Below, piece by piece: positions 7,360 through 15,824 of a stretch of 40,030 nucleotides of DNA. Each line of letters begins with the position of its first letter. The stretch's first letter is position 1. This stretch comes from Clostridium sp. (GTDB taxonomy: Bacteria; Bacillota; Clostridia; Clostridiales; Clostridiaceae). The notes below the pieces were generated by a model that had not been told where the DNA came from, made no database searches, and was given only the letters and a program-made list of their open reading frames with translations. The translations under genes were made by a program, and so were the position numbers. Location: NCBI RefSeq assembly GCF_018372875.1, contig NZ_JAHAIF010000023.1:1-40030 (forward strand), written 5' to 3'.

Positions 7360-8337
7360 ATGAGAAAAGAGCATCAAGAACAAATTATGAGAGTAGTAAA
7401 AGCTTTAGAGGAAAGAGTAAATGTGAAAAATTTCTATTTTGTAGCTTGCGGTGGATCTCAGGCAGTATTAATGGCAGGTCAATATATGTTTGATAAAGAA
7501 ACAATAGTTCCTGCGCATGTTTATACAGCTAATGAATTCGTTTACAATACCCCAAAAGCTTTATCTAAGGATTCTGTAGTTATAAGTTGTTCGCATTCTG
7601 GTAATACGCCTGAAACTGTACAAGCAACTAAATTGGCTAGAGAAAATGGAGCAATGACAATTGCATTATCAAATTTAGAAGGGTCTCCTTTGTGGGAAGC
7701 AGCAGAATATCCAGTACATTATGATTGGGGAAAAGAAGTAGATGCAAGCGATTTAAACAAAGGGATATTATATGCATTACTTTTCAGCATTTTAAATGTA
7801 GTTGAGCCAAATAAGAAATGGGAAGATGGATTAGAAGATTTAACTAAACTTCAAAAGTTAACAGTAAAAGTAAAGGAACAATATAGTGAATTTGCTAAAG
7901 AGTGGGGGAAGAAGTCTAAGCGAGAAAAAATTATATACACTATAGGTAGTGGCATAAATTATGGTGAAATGTATTCAACAGCTCTATGTTGGTTTATGGA
8001 AATGCAATGGATTCATTCAGGAGTAATTCATTCAGGTGAGTATTTCCACGGACCTTTTGAGATAACAGATTATGATATACCATTTTTATTAGTAAAAAGT
8101 ATAGGCAAGACAAGATATTTAGATCAAAGAGTTGAAGATTTTAGTACTAAATTTTCAGATGAAGTATCAATAATTGATCAAAAAGATTTTGATTTGTCAG
8201 AAGTATCACTACCTATGAGGGAGTATATTGCGGCAATTCTATCAGGAGTTGTTATACGTCAATTAGTTGAATCAATTGCATTCGAAAGAGGACATTCTTT
8301 AGATGTACGTAGATATATGTGGCAAATGGAATATTAA
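7360..8337 (+). CDS. frlB: SIS-domain sugar-amine-6-phosphate deglycase, FrlB-like
   Basis: A 325-aa protein with two SIS phosphosugar-binding domains. It closely resembles Bacillus FrlB: FVACGGSQAVLMAGQYMFD, then CSHSGNTPETVQA (phosphosugar loop), WIHSGVIHSGEYFHGPFEI, and a C-terminus VRRYMWQMEY. FrlB-type enzymes hydrolyse fructoselysine 6-phosphate or related fructosamine 6-phosphates to glucose 6-phosphate and the free amine. The four genes that follow encode a complete mannose-family PTS, which would deliver the already phosphorylated substrate, so no separate fructosamine kinase is needed. It has its own strong RBS (GGAGGG). Glucoselysine 6-phosphate or an amino-acid conjugate is an equally possible substrate, as in the GfrE/GfrF enzymes. 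It is not GlmS: there is no glutaminase domain. Confidence 0.85.
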   Translation: MRKEHQEQIMRVVKALEERVNVKNFYFVACGGSQAVLMAGQYMFDKETIVPAHVYTANEFVYNTPKALSKDSVVISCSHSGNTPETVQATKLARENGAMTIALSNLEGSPLWEAAEYPVHYDWGKEVDASDLNKGILYALLFSILNVVEPNKKWEDGLEDLTKLQKLTVKVKEQYSEFAKEWGKKSKREKIIYTIGSGINYGEMYSTALCWFMEMQWIHSGVIHSGEYFHGPFEITDYDIPFLLVKSIGKTRYLDQRVEDFSTKFSDEVSIIDQKDFDLSEVSLPMREYIAAILSGVVIRQLVESIAFERGHSLDVRRYMWQMEY

Positions 8338-8362
8338 AAATTAGGAGTTATATTATGGAGTA

Positions 8363-8791
8363 ATGATAGGTAAGATGAAATATGATAAATTCGGGTTAAT
8401 ATTAGTAACTCATAGTTCATTAAGTAAAAGTTATTTAGAGGCATTAGAATTAATATTAGATATTAATAAATCAGAAATTGATGCAGTTTCTTTTGAAGCA
8501 GGTGAAGAAATAGATAAATTTGAAGGAAAGTTAGTTGAATTAATAAACAATAAATATAAATCTAAGAATTTAATTATGTTACTAGATATTTTAGGTGGAA
8601 CTCCAGCTAATATTGCAGCAAAATTTTTAAGTCCATCAGTAAAACTTATTACAGGGATTAATTTACCTTTAGTGTTAGAAATCGCAATAATGCGAGAGAA
8701 CAATATTCAGTTGAATGATATAAATATAGATGAAATAATTAAAAATTCCCAAAAAGGTTTAATATGTATTAATGATTTGTTACCTAATTAG
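8363..8791 (+). CDS. PTS mannose-family EIIA component
   Basis: A roughly 140-aa EIIA-man domain. The phosphoryl-accepting histidine is in GLILVTHSS (H17 from this start), and LLDILGGTPANIAAKFL is the conserved GGTP active-site loop. The start is uncertain: ATG 8363 overlaps the stop of a two-codon ORF (ATG GAG TAA, 8355-8363) that has TTAGGAG in front of it, and ATG 8375 would give the shorter N-terminus more usual in the family. It takes phosphate from HPr and passes it to EIIB, the next gene 11 bases on. Confidence 0.9.
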   Translation: MIGKMKYDKFGLILVTHSSLSKSYLEALELILDINKSEIDAVSFEAGEEIDKFEGKLVELINNKYKSKNLIMLLDILGGTPANIAAKFLSPSVKLITGINLPLVLEIAIMRENNIQLNDINIDEIIKNSQKGLICINDLLPN

Positions 8792-8802
8792 GAGGATTTA
8801 TA

Positions 8803-9267
8803 ATGATTAAATTAGTAAGAGTAGATCATCGTTTGTTACATGGACAAGTTATTTTTTCGTGGACAAAGCAGCTTGCAATAAATTATATAATTATAGCAGA
8901 TGATAAAGTACCGAATGATCCATTAAGTATTATGGCATTAAGTATTGCGAAACCTGTAGACTGTGAATTAAGTATTGTACAATTTGATAAAGTAAAAGAG
9001 ATAGTAAATAGAAAAAGTGATAAAAATATAATGATTTTAGTAAAAGGTCCTGGTGAGGCAGTCAAATTGATAGAAAATTTACCTGAAATTAAAGAGATTA
9101 ATTATGGTGGAATAGCTAAGAAAAGTGATTCTAAAGTTTATGGGAAAGCAGTTTTTCTAAATGATTTAGAATTAAAGGATACACGTACTCTTTTAGAGAA
9201 TAATATTAAAATTTTTGTACAACAAGTTCCAACATCTAATGTGGAAAATGTTGATTTCATGAAATAG
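8803..9267 (+). CDS. PTS mannose-family EIIB component
   Basis: A 154-aa cytoplasmic EIIB of the mannose/fructose/sorbose family. The phospho-histidine lies in VRVDHRLLHGQV (H13). IKEINYGGIAK and the C-terminal IFVQQVPTS segment match the family. AGGAGG precedes ATG 8803. It sits between EIIA and EIIC with gaps of about 10 bases, so the genes are one operon. It phosphorylates the sugar bound by EIIC/EIID during transport. Confidence 0.93.
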   Translation: MIKLVRVDHRLLHGQVIFSWTKQLAINYIIIADDKVPNDPLSIMALSIAKPVDCELSIVQFDKVKEIVNRKSDKNIMILVKGPGEAVKLIENLPEIKEINYGGIAKKSDSKVYGKAVFLNDLELKDTRTLLENNIKIFVQQVPTSNVENVDFMK

Positions 9268-9277
9268 GAGGTTCAAT

Positions 9278-10024
9278 ATGTTATTAAAGGCAATTCTTTT
9301 AGGGCTTGTAGGTGTTGTAGCAGTTATAGATTCGCGTTTAATAGGTAGGCAAAACATTGGACGCCCTTTAATATTAAGTACATTAGCCGGATTAGTACTT
9401 GGAGATGTAAAAATGGGGGTTATGCTTGGTGCGTCACTTGAATTAATTTCTATGGGATTTGTTTCAATTGGAGCCGCTGGACCTCCTAACATGCAATTAG
9501 GTAGCATAATAGCTACTGCATTTGCAATAATCTCTGGAGCAAGTACTGAAACTGCACTAACAATAGCTATACCTGTTGCTATTGTAGGTGAGTTTATGAG
9601 TATTATTATGCGAATGATTATAGCTCAATTCTCTCATATAGCTGACAAGGCAATTGAACATGAAAATTACAGAAGAGCAAAGAATATTCACATTTATTGG
9701 TCATTCATATTTAATGCATTTGTATATTTTGTGCCTATATTTCTTACTGTTTATTTCGGTACTGATTTAGTTAAAGATATGGTGAACATGATACCAGAAG
9801 TTATTACTAATGGTTTAACAGTTGCAGGGAATCTTTTATCTGCACTTGGATTTGCTATGCTATTGAGCACAATGTTAAGTAAAAAGATGTTTCCGTACTT
9901 TTTATTTGGTTTTTTAGTTGTAGCATATTCTGGCCTTGATTTAATAGGATTAACGTTATTTGCAGTTATTCTAGCTTATATTATGGATAAAGTAAGCTTT
10001 AGTAAAAAGGAGGCGACAAGTTAA
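9278..10024 (+). CDS. PTS mannose-family EIIC permease
   Basis: A 248-aa hydrophobic protein with several membrane helices and the EIIC-sorbose-type N-terminus (LGLVGVVAVIDSRLIGRQNI, then GASLELISMGFVSIGAAGPP). AGGAGG lies before ATG 9278. The stop codon overlaps the EIID start (TAATG at 10022-10026), so the two membrane subunits are translationally coupled, as expected for partners of one translocation channel. Confidence 0.93.
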   Translation: MLLKAILLGLVGVVAVIDSRLIGRQNIGRPLILSTLAGLVLGDVKMGVMLGASLELISMGFVSIGAAGPPNMQLGSIIATAFAIISGASTETALTIAIPVAIVGEFMSIIMRMIIAQFSHIADKAIEHENYRRAKNIHIYWSFIFNAFVYFVPIFLTVYFGTDLVKDMVNMIPEVITNGLTVAGNLLSALGFAMLLSTMLSKKMFPYFLFGFLVVAYSGLDLIGLTLFAVILAYIMDKVSFSKKEATS

Positions 10025-10881
10025 TGGAAACTATGGATAAGGAAATTAAAGATAAGCAACTTGTTGAATCAGATGAAGTTTTAATTACTAAAAAGGATTT
10101 AAGGAAAGTTTTTTTAAACTCAATGACTATTATGTGTTCATGGAATTATGAGCGTCAAATGCATATGGGATTCATGTTTGGAATGGCTCCTATAATAGAT
10201 AAATTATATAAAAATAATGAAAAGGAAAAAAGAGCAGCTTATAAGCGTCATATGGAATTTTTCAATTGTACTCCTCAGATGACATCTTTTATTATGGGAT
10301 TATCCGCATCAATGGAAGAGCAAAATGCAAAGAGTAATGGTGAGTTTAATGCTGAATCAATATCAATGATTAAAACTAGTTTGATGGGACCTTTTGCAGG
10401 TATAGGAGATTCTTTCTTCCAAGGGACTTTGAGAATTATTACATTTGGAATTGGATTATCATTTGCAAAGCAAGGTAGTATTCTTGGACCAATACTAGCA
10501 GTTGGGTTATTTGCTATTCCTTCGTTATTGACTGCTTATTATGGTACTTTTTTAGGATATAAATCTGGAAATAGTTATCTAGCAAAGATTTATCAAGAAG
10601 GGCTTATGGACCGTATAATGCAATTTGCATCAATTATTGGACTAGCAGTTGTAGGGGGGATGGTTGCAAGTATGGTTCCAATATCTACACCTATTGAATT
10701 TACAACTGGAGGAACGCAGTTAGTTTTACAAGATATGATTGACTCAATATTACCTAAACTTTTACCGTTAGTATCTACAATGGGAATTTATTGGTTGATA
10801 AAGAAAAAGGTCAATACTAATATATTATTATTTGGAATTATTATTTTTGGTATGGTATTAAGTTTATTAGGTATTTTGTAA
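10024..10881 (+). CDS. PTS mannose-family EIID membrane component
   Basis: A 285-aa EIID protein. Typical segments are the N-terminal SWNYERQMHMGFMFGMAP, the MEFFNCTPQMTSFIMGLSASMEE stretch divided by charged residues, SLMGPFAGIGDSFFQGT, and hydrophobic helices towards the C-terminus. It pairs with EIIC to form the sugar channel. AGGAGG at 10008-10013 lies inside the end of the EIIC gene. It is the last gene of the operon and is followed by a terminator at 10946. Confidence 0.93.
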   Translation: METMDKEIKDKQLVESDEVLITKKDLRKVFLNSMTIMCSWNYERQMHMGFMFGMAPIIDKLYKNNEKEKRAAYKRHMEFFNCTPQMTSFIMGLSASMEEQNAKSNGEFNAESISMIKTSLMGPFAGIGDSFFQGTLRIITFGIGLSFAKQGSILGPILAVGLFAIPSLLTAYYGTFLGYKSGNSYLAKIYQEGLMDRIMQFASIIGLAVVGGMVASMVPISTPIEFTTGGTQLVLQDMIDSILPKLLPLVSTMGIYWLIKKKVNTNILLFGIIIFGMVLSLLGIL

Positions 10882-10945
10882 TGAAATATGTGAAAGGTGT
10901 AACTAGATATTAAGTAGCATTTGTTTTATAAGTTAGTAATAGCAG

Positions 10946-10986
10946 ACCTCCTATTAGTTAAGACAAAGCTATAGGAGGTTCTCTTT
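10946..10986 (+). terminator. Intrinsic terminator of the deglycase/PTS operon
   Basis: ACCTCCTAT (10946-10954) pairs with ATAGGAGGT (10971-10979), followed by TCTCTTT. The tail is a weaker T-run than at other terminators here. Confidence 0.7.
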
Positions 10987-11859
10987 GGGGTATATGACCA
11001 TTTTATATTTTTAACAATCTTTAGAAGGTCTTCAAGCTTTTCTGAGGATATAATTCTTTTATTATACTTTTTGATATCTAAAGATTATATGAAAGTCAAT
11101 TGATTTATATGTACCATAAGCTTTTATATATAGGTGAAAAAAGTTACTTTATTAGCTATATCAATATGATTACAAAGATACATCTATTAGATGTTTTTAT
11201 TTCTGAATTTATAATTCTACAAGACATTACTATAAGTTTATTACACATATCATAAGCAACAAATAACTTATTTATTGAATTATCTATCCAGACTAGATAT
11301 ACATTTTTTGAATATTGAGATTATTTGGATGATAATTTTAATTTCTTTTTAAATAATCTACTATTTTTTACATTTGTAAGTTTTGACATTCCATATAAGT
11401 AGTCAATTAGCTTATCTAAATACTTATCAAATTTTTATAATATTCTTTAGTTAATTCATTAATTGTAGCAACATCTATATACTCTTGTATAATCTTAATA
11501 ATTTCATCTGGTAACAAAGCATGTGATTTTGCATATTTCATTTCTTTACTCCTTAATATTTAATGAAGTATTAAGACAAAGAATACAAAAAAGCTATGTG
11601 CTACAGAGCCTAGAAAATATTACAGCTAATAAAACAGTTTAGGCTTGCCAAAAAGCATGAATGACTTTGTGTAGTCTTTGCAAAGAACAAAATGATTTAA
11701 AAGTGAATGTATTATTAAATTTTATGAAAGCATCGCATCCAGTAAGTTACAATAATATTTATTATAGCTTTTTATTCAAATAATATAGTATGCTTTTTTT
11801 TAATATATTTTGATGATATAATATTATGCGCTAATAGTTAGATTATAGGAGGTGAATAT
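10987..11859. other. Long non-coding, AT-rich stretch with eroded gene fragments
   Basis: About 870 bases hold no intact gene of useful size. On the minus strand between 11541 and roughly 11300 there are short frames with protein-like sequence broken by stops and a frame change (listed separately). On the plus strand a 40-codon ORF at 11661-11783 lacks a ribosome site. A TATAAT at 11817-11822 may be the -10 element of the following gene. The stretch looks like the scar of one or more lost genes. I recognise no insertion-sequence ends. Confidence 0.5.
11416..11541 (-). pseudogene. Fragment resembling a CD3324-family small helix-turn-helix protein, frame-shifted
   Basis: On the minus strand, AAGGAG precedes ATG 11541, and 41 codons follow before a stop at 11416. 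The N-terminus MKYAKSHALLPDEIIKIIQE resembles the start of clostridial CD3324-type proteins (about 90 aa), whose conserved IYIP and WGE motifs are missing here. After an A-run (about 11430) another frame continues with KYLDKLIDYLYGMSKLTN and RLFKKKLKLSSK before it too stops. This suggests an internal deletion plus a frameshift, or a fusion of two remnants. The family match is from memory and moderate. Confidence 0.4.
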
Positions 11860-13347
11860 ATGGAAGAATTACTAAAAAAACAAAAAGAAATAATAAAAGA
11901 TATAGAATCTAGATATGCAGAAGAAAATTATACAGAATCTAATCCACTTATAGTATTGAATCCATTTGACACTTGTCCATTATCAGCTTTAATGAAATTT
12001 CAAACTGAAGAGGAATGCTCAGTAACAATATTTATTGAAGAAGATATTGAGAAGGAGTTTAAAGAATTAAAAAAGGAACATGAAATACCAATATTGGGTT
12101 TAATTGAGGATAAGAATAATTGTATAAGGGTTGTATGTAATTATAAGGATAATAAGAAAAAAGAGTATATTCATTACATAAGAACTTCAAAGTTAACTGA
12201 AGGATATCCTAATGTAGAGCTAATTACATTGGATGAGAATAATATGTATGATGGTATGATAGCCATGTCTCTGGGAAGAGCAGAAGGTGTAAGAACTGTA
12301 GAGCATCTATATTCTATCATAGATAATAAAGCACAAGTGAGATGGCTTTATACTGGAGTATCTTGCCACGTGTTTATGAAACTGAAGAATGGAAATTTAA
12401 TAGTAGATGCGCCAATATCAAGTGGTATTTGTGGAGCCTATACTGCAGCTGGTTTTATTGAGATTGATATGCTTGGGAGAATTATAAATTTCTTTCCTAT
12501 AAAGTATGGTTTGCATCATGATGTAATTGAATTACCAAATGGAAACTTCTTAGCTATTACTCAAAGAGAAAATACTAAACAAGATTTATTGGTAGAGATA
12601 GATAGAAATACTAAAGAAGTAATAAATGAATGGGATTTTAGAAAGATATTAGATTTTAATAGAGAAACTGTTATTGATAAAATATCTGTAAATCACCCAT
12701 TAGATTGGTTACATCTAAATTCATTAGTATATGATGAAGAAAGTAATTCTATAATTGCATCATCAAGAAATCAAAGTACTGTAGTTAAATTTAATAAAGA
12801 TACATCTGAAATAAAGTGGATATTAGCTCCCCATTATGGATGGAATGATGAACTTAAAAAATATTTACTTAAACCAGTGTGTAATGATTTTGAGTGGAGC
12901 TATGCTCAACATACACCTTCATTAACTAAAGATGGGAATCTTGTTATATTTGATAACGGGAATTTTAGGAGTTATGAATTAGAAAAGGCAGTTTTAGCAC
13001 ATAATAACTATAGTCGTGCAGTTGAATATGAAATTGATGAAGAGAATATGACGGTTAAGCAAGTGTGGCAATATGGTAAGGAAAGAGGAAATGAGCTATA
13101 TTGTGCATATTTAGGAGCTGTAAGAATTCTTGAAAATAATAATAGATTAATATGCTTTGGGGGAATAACTAAAGATATATTTGGTAACCCAATAGATGAT
13201 ATGAAAAGTAATAGAATGAAAAATCAAATTACTATAGTAGAAATATCAAAGGATAAAGTGGTTTTTGAAGTTAAATTAAGAGATAGCGATATAACTAAGC
13301 CAATAGGTTATAAATGTTATAGAGCAGAAAAAATAAATTTATATTAA
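11860..13347 (+). CDS. Aryl-sulfate sulfotransferase (ASST) family protein
   Basis: A 495-aa protein. From about residue 130 on it has the beta-propeller pattern of ASST: HHDVIELPNG (H219/H220), DWLHLNSLVYD (H285), SSRNQST (R303) and YAQHTPSLTKDGN (H351). These match in order the active-site His, His, Arg and sulfate-carrying His of E. coli AssT. Such enzymes move sulfate from one phenolic ester to another phenol by way of a sulfo-histidine, without PAPS. Unlike periplasmic AssT there is no signal peptide (MEELLKKQKE...), which implies a cytoplasmic enzyme. AGGAGG precedes ATG 11860. An ABC importer follows 12 bases on and may bring in the sulfated or sulfonated substrate. The exact donor and acceptor are unknown. 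Confidence 0.8.
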   Translation: MEELLKKQKEIIKDIESRYAEENYTESNPLIVLNPFDTCPLSALMKFQTEEECSVTIFIEEDIEKEFKELKKEHEIPILGLIEDKNNCIRVVCNYKDNKKKEYIHYIRTSKLTEGYPNVELITLDENNMYDGMIAMSLGRAEGVRTVEHLYSIIDNKAQVRWLYTGVSCHVFMKLKNGNLIVDAPISSGICGAYTAAGFIEIDMLGRIINFFPIKYGLHHDVIELPNGNFLAITQRENTKQDLLVEIDRNTKEVINEWDFRKILDFNRETVIDKISVNHPLDWLHLNSLVYDEESNSIIASSRNQSTVVKFNKDTSEIKWILAPHYGWNDELKKYLLKPVCNDFEWSYAQHTPSLTKDGNLVIFDNGNFRSYELEKAVLAHNNYSRAVEYEIDEENMTVKQVWQYGKERGNELYCAYLGAVRILENNNRLICFGGITKDIFGNPIDDMKSNRMKNQITIVEISKDKVVFEVKLRDSDITKPIGYKCYRAEKINLY

Positions 13348-13359
13348 AGGAGAAACATT

Positions 13360-14280
13360 ATGAAGAAGATTAGAAAAAGCTTATTATTAGTAGCAATGTC
13401 ATTAGTTATGATTGTTTCGTTAATAGGATGTACTTCTAATAAAGGAACACAAGATGAAAACACTACAATTAGGTTAGGAGTAATGTCTGCAGCTGATTCA
13501 GCACCAATTTTATTAGCACAGGAAAAAGGATACTTTAAAGAAGAAGGGGTAAATCTAGAACTAGAAATCTTCACAAATGGAGCTACAAAGCAAAGTTCAA
13601 TTCAAGCTGGTGAGCTTGATGCTGCAATGCTTAGTATGATTCAATTCTTAAATAATGTTAAAGGTGGTTTACAAGCTAAGATAACTACAACTACTGATGG
13701 AATGTTCCCAATTGTATTAGCAAAGAACTTCCAAGAAAAGAAGGATGTTAAAGTTGGATTAATGGAAGTTAGCGTAATAAACTTCCTAGCTGATCAATAT
13801 TTAACTGATTATAATGTAGAAAAAGTATTCATTAATGAAATGCCGTTAAGAATGCAAGCTTTAATGGAAAATAAGATAGATATGGCAGTTTTACCTGAAC
13901 CACTAGCTTCAAATGCTCAACTTAAAGGATTAGAGAAGAGAGTATATGGTAAACCTGATGATTATACTCCAAATGGAATAATCTTCACAGATGAGTTTAT
14001 AAAGAATAATCCTAACACTGTTAATGGATTCCATAAAGCTTATAACAGAGCTGTTGAGGATATAATAAACAATCCAGAAGAAGCTAAGGATATATTAATT
14101 TCAAAGTTAGAGTTAGATCCAAAGGTAAAAGATTTAATGGTACTACCAACATATCACAAAACAAGAGTTCCTGATGAAAGCTACTTAAAGGAAATCGAAG
14201 ATTGGACTGAAAAACTACAAGGAAATGAATTGAACTTAGAATATAAAGATGTAGTAACGAAGGATTTTGTATCTAAATAA
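13360..14280 (+). CDS. ABC transporter substrate-binding lipoprotein (NMT1/SsuA/TauA-like)
   Basis: A 306-aa protein with a lipoprotein signal: charged MKKIRKS, a hydrophobic core, and lipobox SLIGC with the modified cysteine at residue 24. The mature part has the NMT1/ThiY/SsuA fold pattern: TIRLGVMSAADSAPILLAQE, then GYFKEEGVNLELEIFTNG, and a hinge with MQALMENKIDMAVLPEP. The class binds sulfonates, taurine, nitrate or pyrimidine precursors. Next to an aryl-sulfate sulfotransferase, an organosulfur ligand is the simplest guess, but this is inference. The stop overlaps the ATPase start (TAATG). Confidence 0.87.
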   Translation: MKKIRKSLLLVAMSLVMIVSLIGCTSNKGTQDENTTIRLGVMSAADSAPILLAQEKGYFKEEGVNLELEIFTNGATKQSSIQAGELDAAMLSMIQFLNNVKGGLQAKITTTTDGMFPIVLAKNFQEKKDVKVGLMEVSVINFLADQYLTDYNVEKVFINEMPLRMQALMENKIDMAVLPEPLASNAQLKGLEKRVYGKPDDYTPNGIIFTDEFIKNNPNTVNGFHKAYNRAVEDIINNPEEAKDILISKLELDPKVKDLMVLPTYHKTRVPDESYLKEIEDWTEKLQGNELNLEYKDVVTKDFVSK

Positions 14281-14999
14281 TGTTAGAAGTAAAAAATCTA
14301 TATGTTAGTTATGGGGAAAAAGAGATATTAAAAAACATCTCTTTTTCCTTATATAAAGGGGAAACACTTTCAATAATAGGTCCATCAGGATGTGGGAAAA
14401 GTACCTTGTTATTATCCATTGCAAATCAAAAGGAAATAAAATCAGGAAATATTTTAAATGAATTTAAGGATACTAATCTCATATTACAAAGCAATGGTCT
14501 TTTTCCTTGGAAGACTGTAAAAGAGAACATAAAGCTAGGTCTTATAGTAAAGGGGTCATCAAAAGAAGAGATGGAAAAATCTATAGATAAAATAGCTTTA
14601 GATTTAAATATAAAACATGTTTTAGATAAATATCCCACTGAAATAAGTGGGGGAGAAAAGCAGAGAACAGCTTTGGCTAGAGCTTTAGTTTTAAATTCAG
14701 ATTTATTATTAATGGATGAGCCTTCATCGGCTTTAGATTCAATAAACAAAGAAAATTTTCAAAATATACTATGTAAAATACAAGAACAATATAATATGTC
14801 ATACATCATAGTTACTCATAATATAGAAGAGGCTGTGGTATTAGGTAAAAAGATAGCTGTTGTCATAGATGGTGAGATAAAGAAGGTTATAGATAATGAA
14901 TTTTATGGACAAGGGAATATAAGAAAAAGTTATAAGTTTTTTGATAAGTGTAATGAAATAAGAGATGTTTTAGAGGGATTTAATAATGAAAAAGTTTAA
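14280..14999 (+). CDS. ABC transporter ATP-binding protein (SsuB/TauB type)
   Basis: A 239-aa ATPase with Walker A GPSGCGKST (34-42), Q-loop glutamine at 70, signature SGGEKQRTALARAL starting at 123, Walker B LLLMDE (142-147) and switch histidine H180. It powers the importer formed with the flanking lipoprotein and permease. The start overlaps the upstream stop by one base, and the end overlaps the permease start by 14 bases, so the three are translationally coupled. Confidence 0.93.
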   Translation: MLEVKNLYVSYGEKEILKNISFSLYKGETLSIIGPSGCGKSTLLLSIANQKEIKSGNILNEFKDTNLILQSNGLFPWKTVKENIKLGLIVKGSSKEEMEKSIDKIALDLNIKHVLDKYPTEISGGEKQRTALARALVLNSDLLLMDEPSSALDSINKENFQNILCKIQEQYNMSYIIVTHNIEEAVVLGKKIAVVIDGEIKKVIDNEFYGQGNIRKSYKFFDKCNEIRDVLEGFNNEKV

Positions 15000-15732
15000 T
15001 TATATATATAAATATATTTATGCAATAACAGTAGTATTTATATTTTGGTACTTACTTCACATTATATTAAATTCTTTTGTAATTCCTAATCCAATAGACG
15101 TTATATCAAGACTTTTTAAAGCAGGATATAGCATTATTTCAACTCACCTTATAGCAAGTCTTTTAAGATTGATTACGGCACTATCAATAACTACTATAAT
15201 AGGATATTCTATAGGAATATTAATTGGAGTTAATGATAAACTGGATAATTTAATAAGTCCTATAGTGTATTTATTTTTTCCAGTGCCAAGAATAGCATTT
15301 TTACCAGTATTTATGATCTTATTTGGTCTTGGAAATACGTCTAAAATAGTATTAATTGTAGCAATAGCAATATTTCAAATAATAATATCAGTTAGAGATG
15401 GAGCAAAGGAAATATCCAATGAATTAATATTATCTGCTAAGTCTTTGAAGCTTTCAAAGTCTCAAATGATGAGGCACATTTATATTCCAGCAACCTTACC
15501 AAGATTATTTACAGCTATGAGAATAGCTTTAGGTTCAAGTATGGCAGCTTTATTTTTTGCAGAAAATTATGCCACAAAGTATGGAATTGGATATTATATT
15601 ATGAATTCTTGGATTAAGGTTGATTATGAAGGGATGTATTGTGGAATAATTATAATAAGCCTTTTAGGTATAGTTATGTTTAAGATAATAGATATTTTAC
15701 AAAGTAGAATTTGTAAGTGGCAAATTAAATAG
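14986..15732 (+). CDS. ABC transporter permease (SsuC/TauC type)
   Basis: A 248-aa inner-membrane permease with about six hydrophobic helices and a clear EAA-like coupling loop around residues 145-170 (AKSLKLSKSQMMRHIYIPAT). It begins inside the end of the ATPase gene and closes the four-gene sulfotransferase/ABC operon before a terminator at 15741. Homology class is the binding-protein-dependent taurine/sulfonate/nitrate permeases. Confidence 0.92.
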   Translation: MKKFNYIYKYIYAITVVFIFWYLLHIILNSFVIPNPIDVISRLFKAGYSIISTHLIASLLRLITALSITTIIGYSIGILIGVNDKLDNLISPIVYLFFPVPRIAFLPVFMILFGLGNTSKIVLIVAIAIFQIIISVRDGAKEISNELILSAKSLKLSKSQMMRHIYIPATLPRLFTAMRIALGSSMAALFFAENYATKYGIGYYIMNSWIKVDYEGMYCGIIIISLLGIVMFKIIDILQSRICKWQIK

Positions 15733-15740
15733 TTATAAAT

Positions 15741-15776
15741 AGCACAACTATTTTTATGAAAGTAGTTGTGCTTTAA
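15741..15776 (+). terminator. Intrinsic terminator of the sulfotransferase/ABC operon
   Basis: AGCACAACTA (15741-15750) and TAGTTGTGCT (15763-15772) form a perfect 10-bp stem followed by TTAATATTT. Confidence 0.82.
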
Positions 15777-15824
15777 TATTTGTTATATAATATTTATATA
15801 ATTTTATAAGGGATAGTGGAAGTT

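Noticed and set aside
11661..11783. Plus-strand 40-codon ORF beginning MTLCSLCKEQ with a C-x2-C pair
   Set aside because: No ribosome site, no recognised family, and it lies in a stretch with other broken frames.
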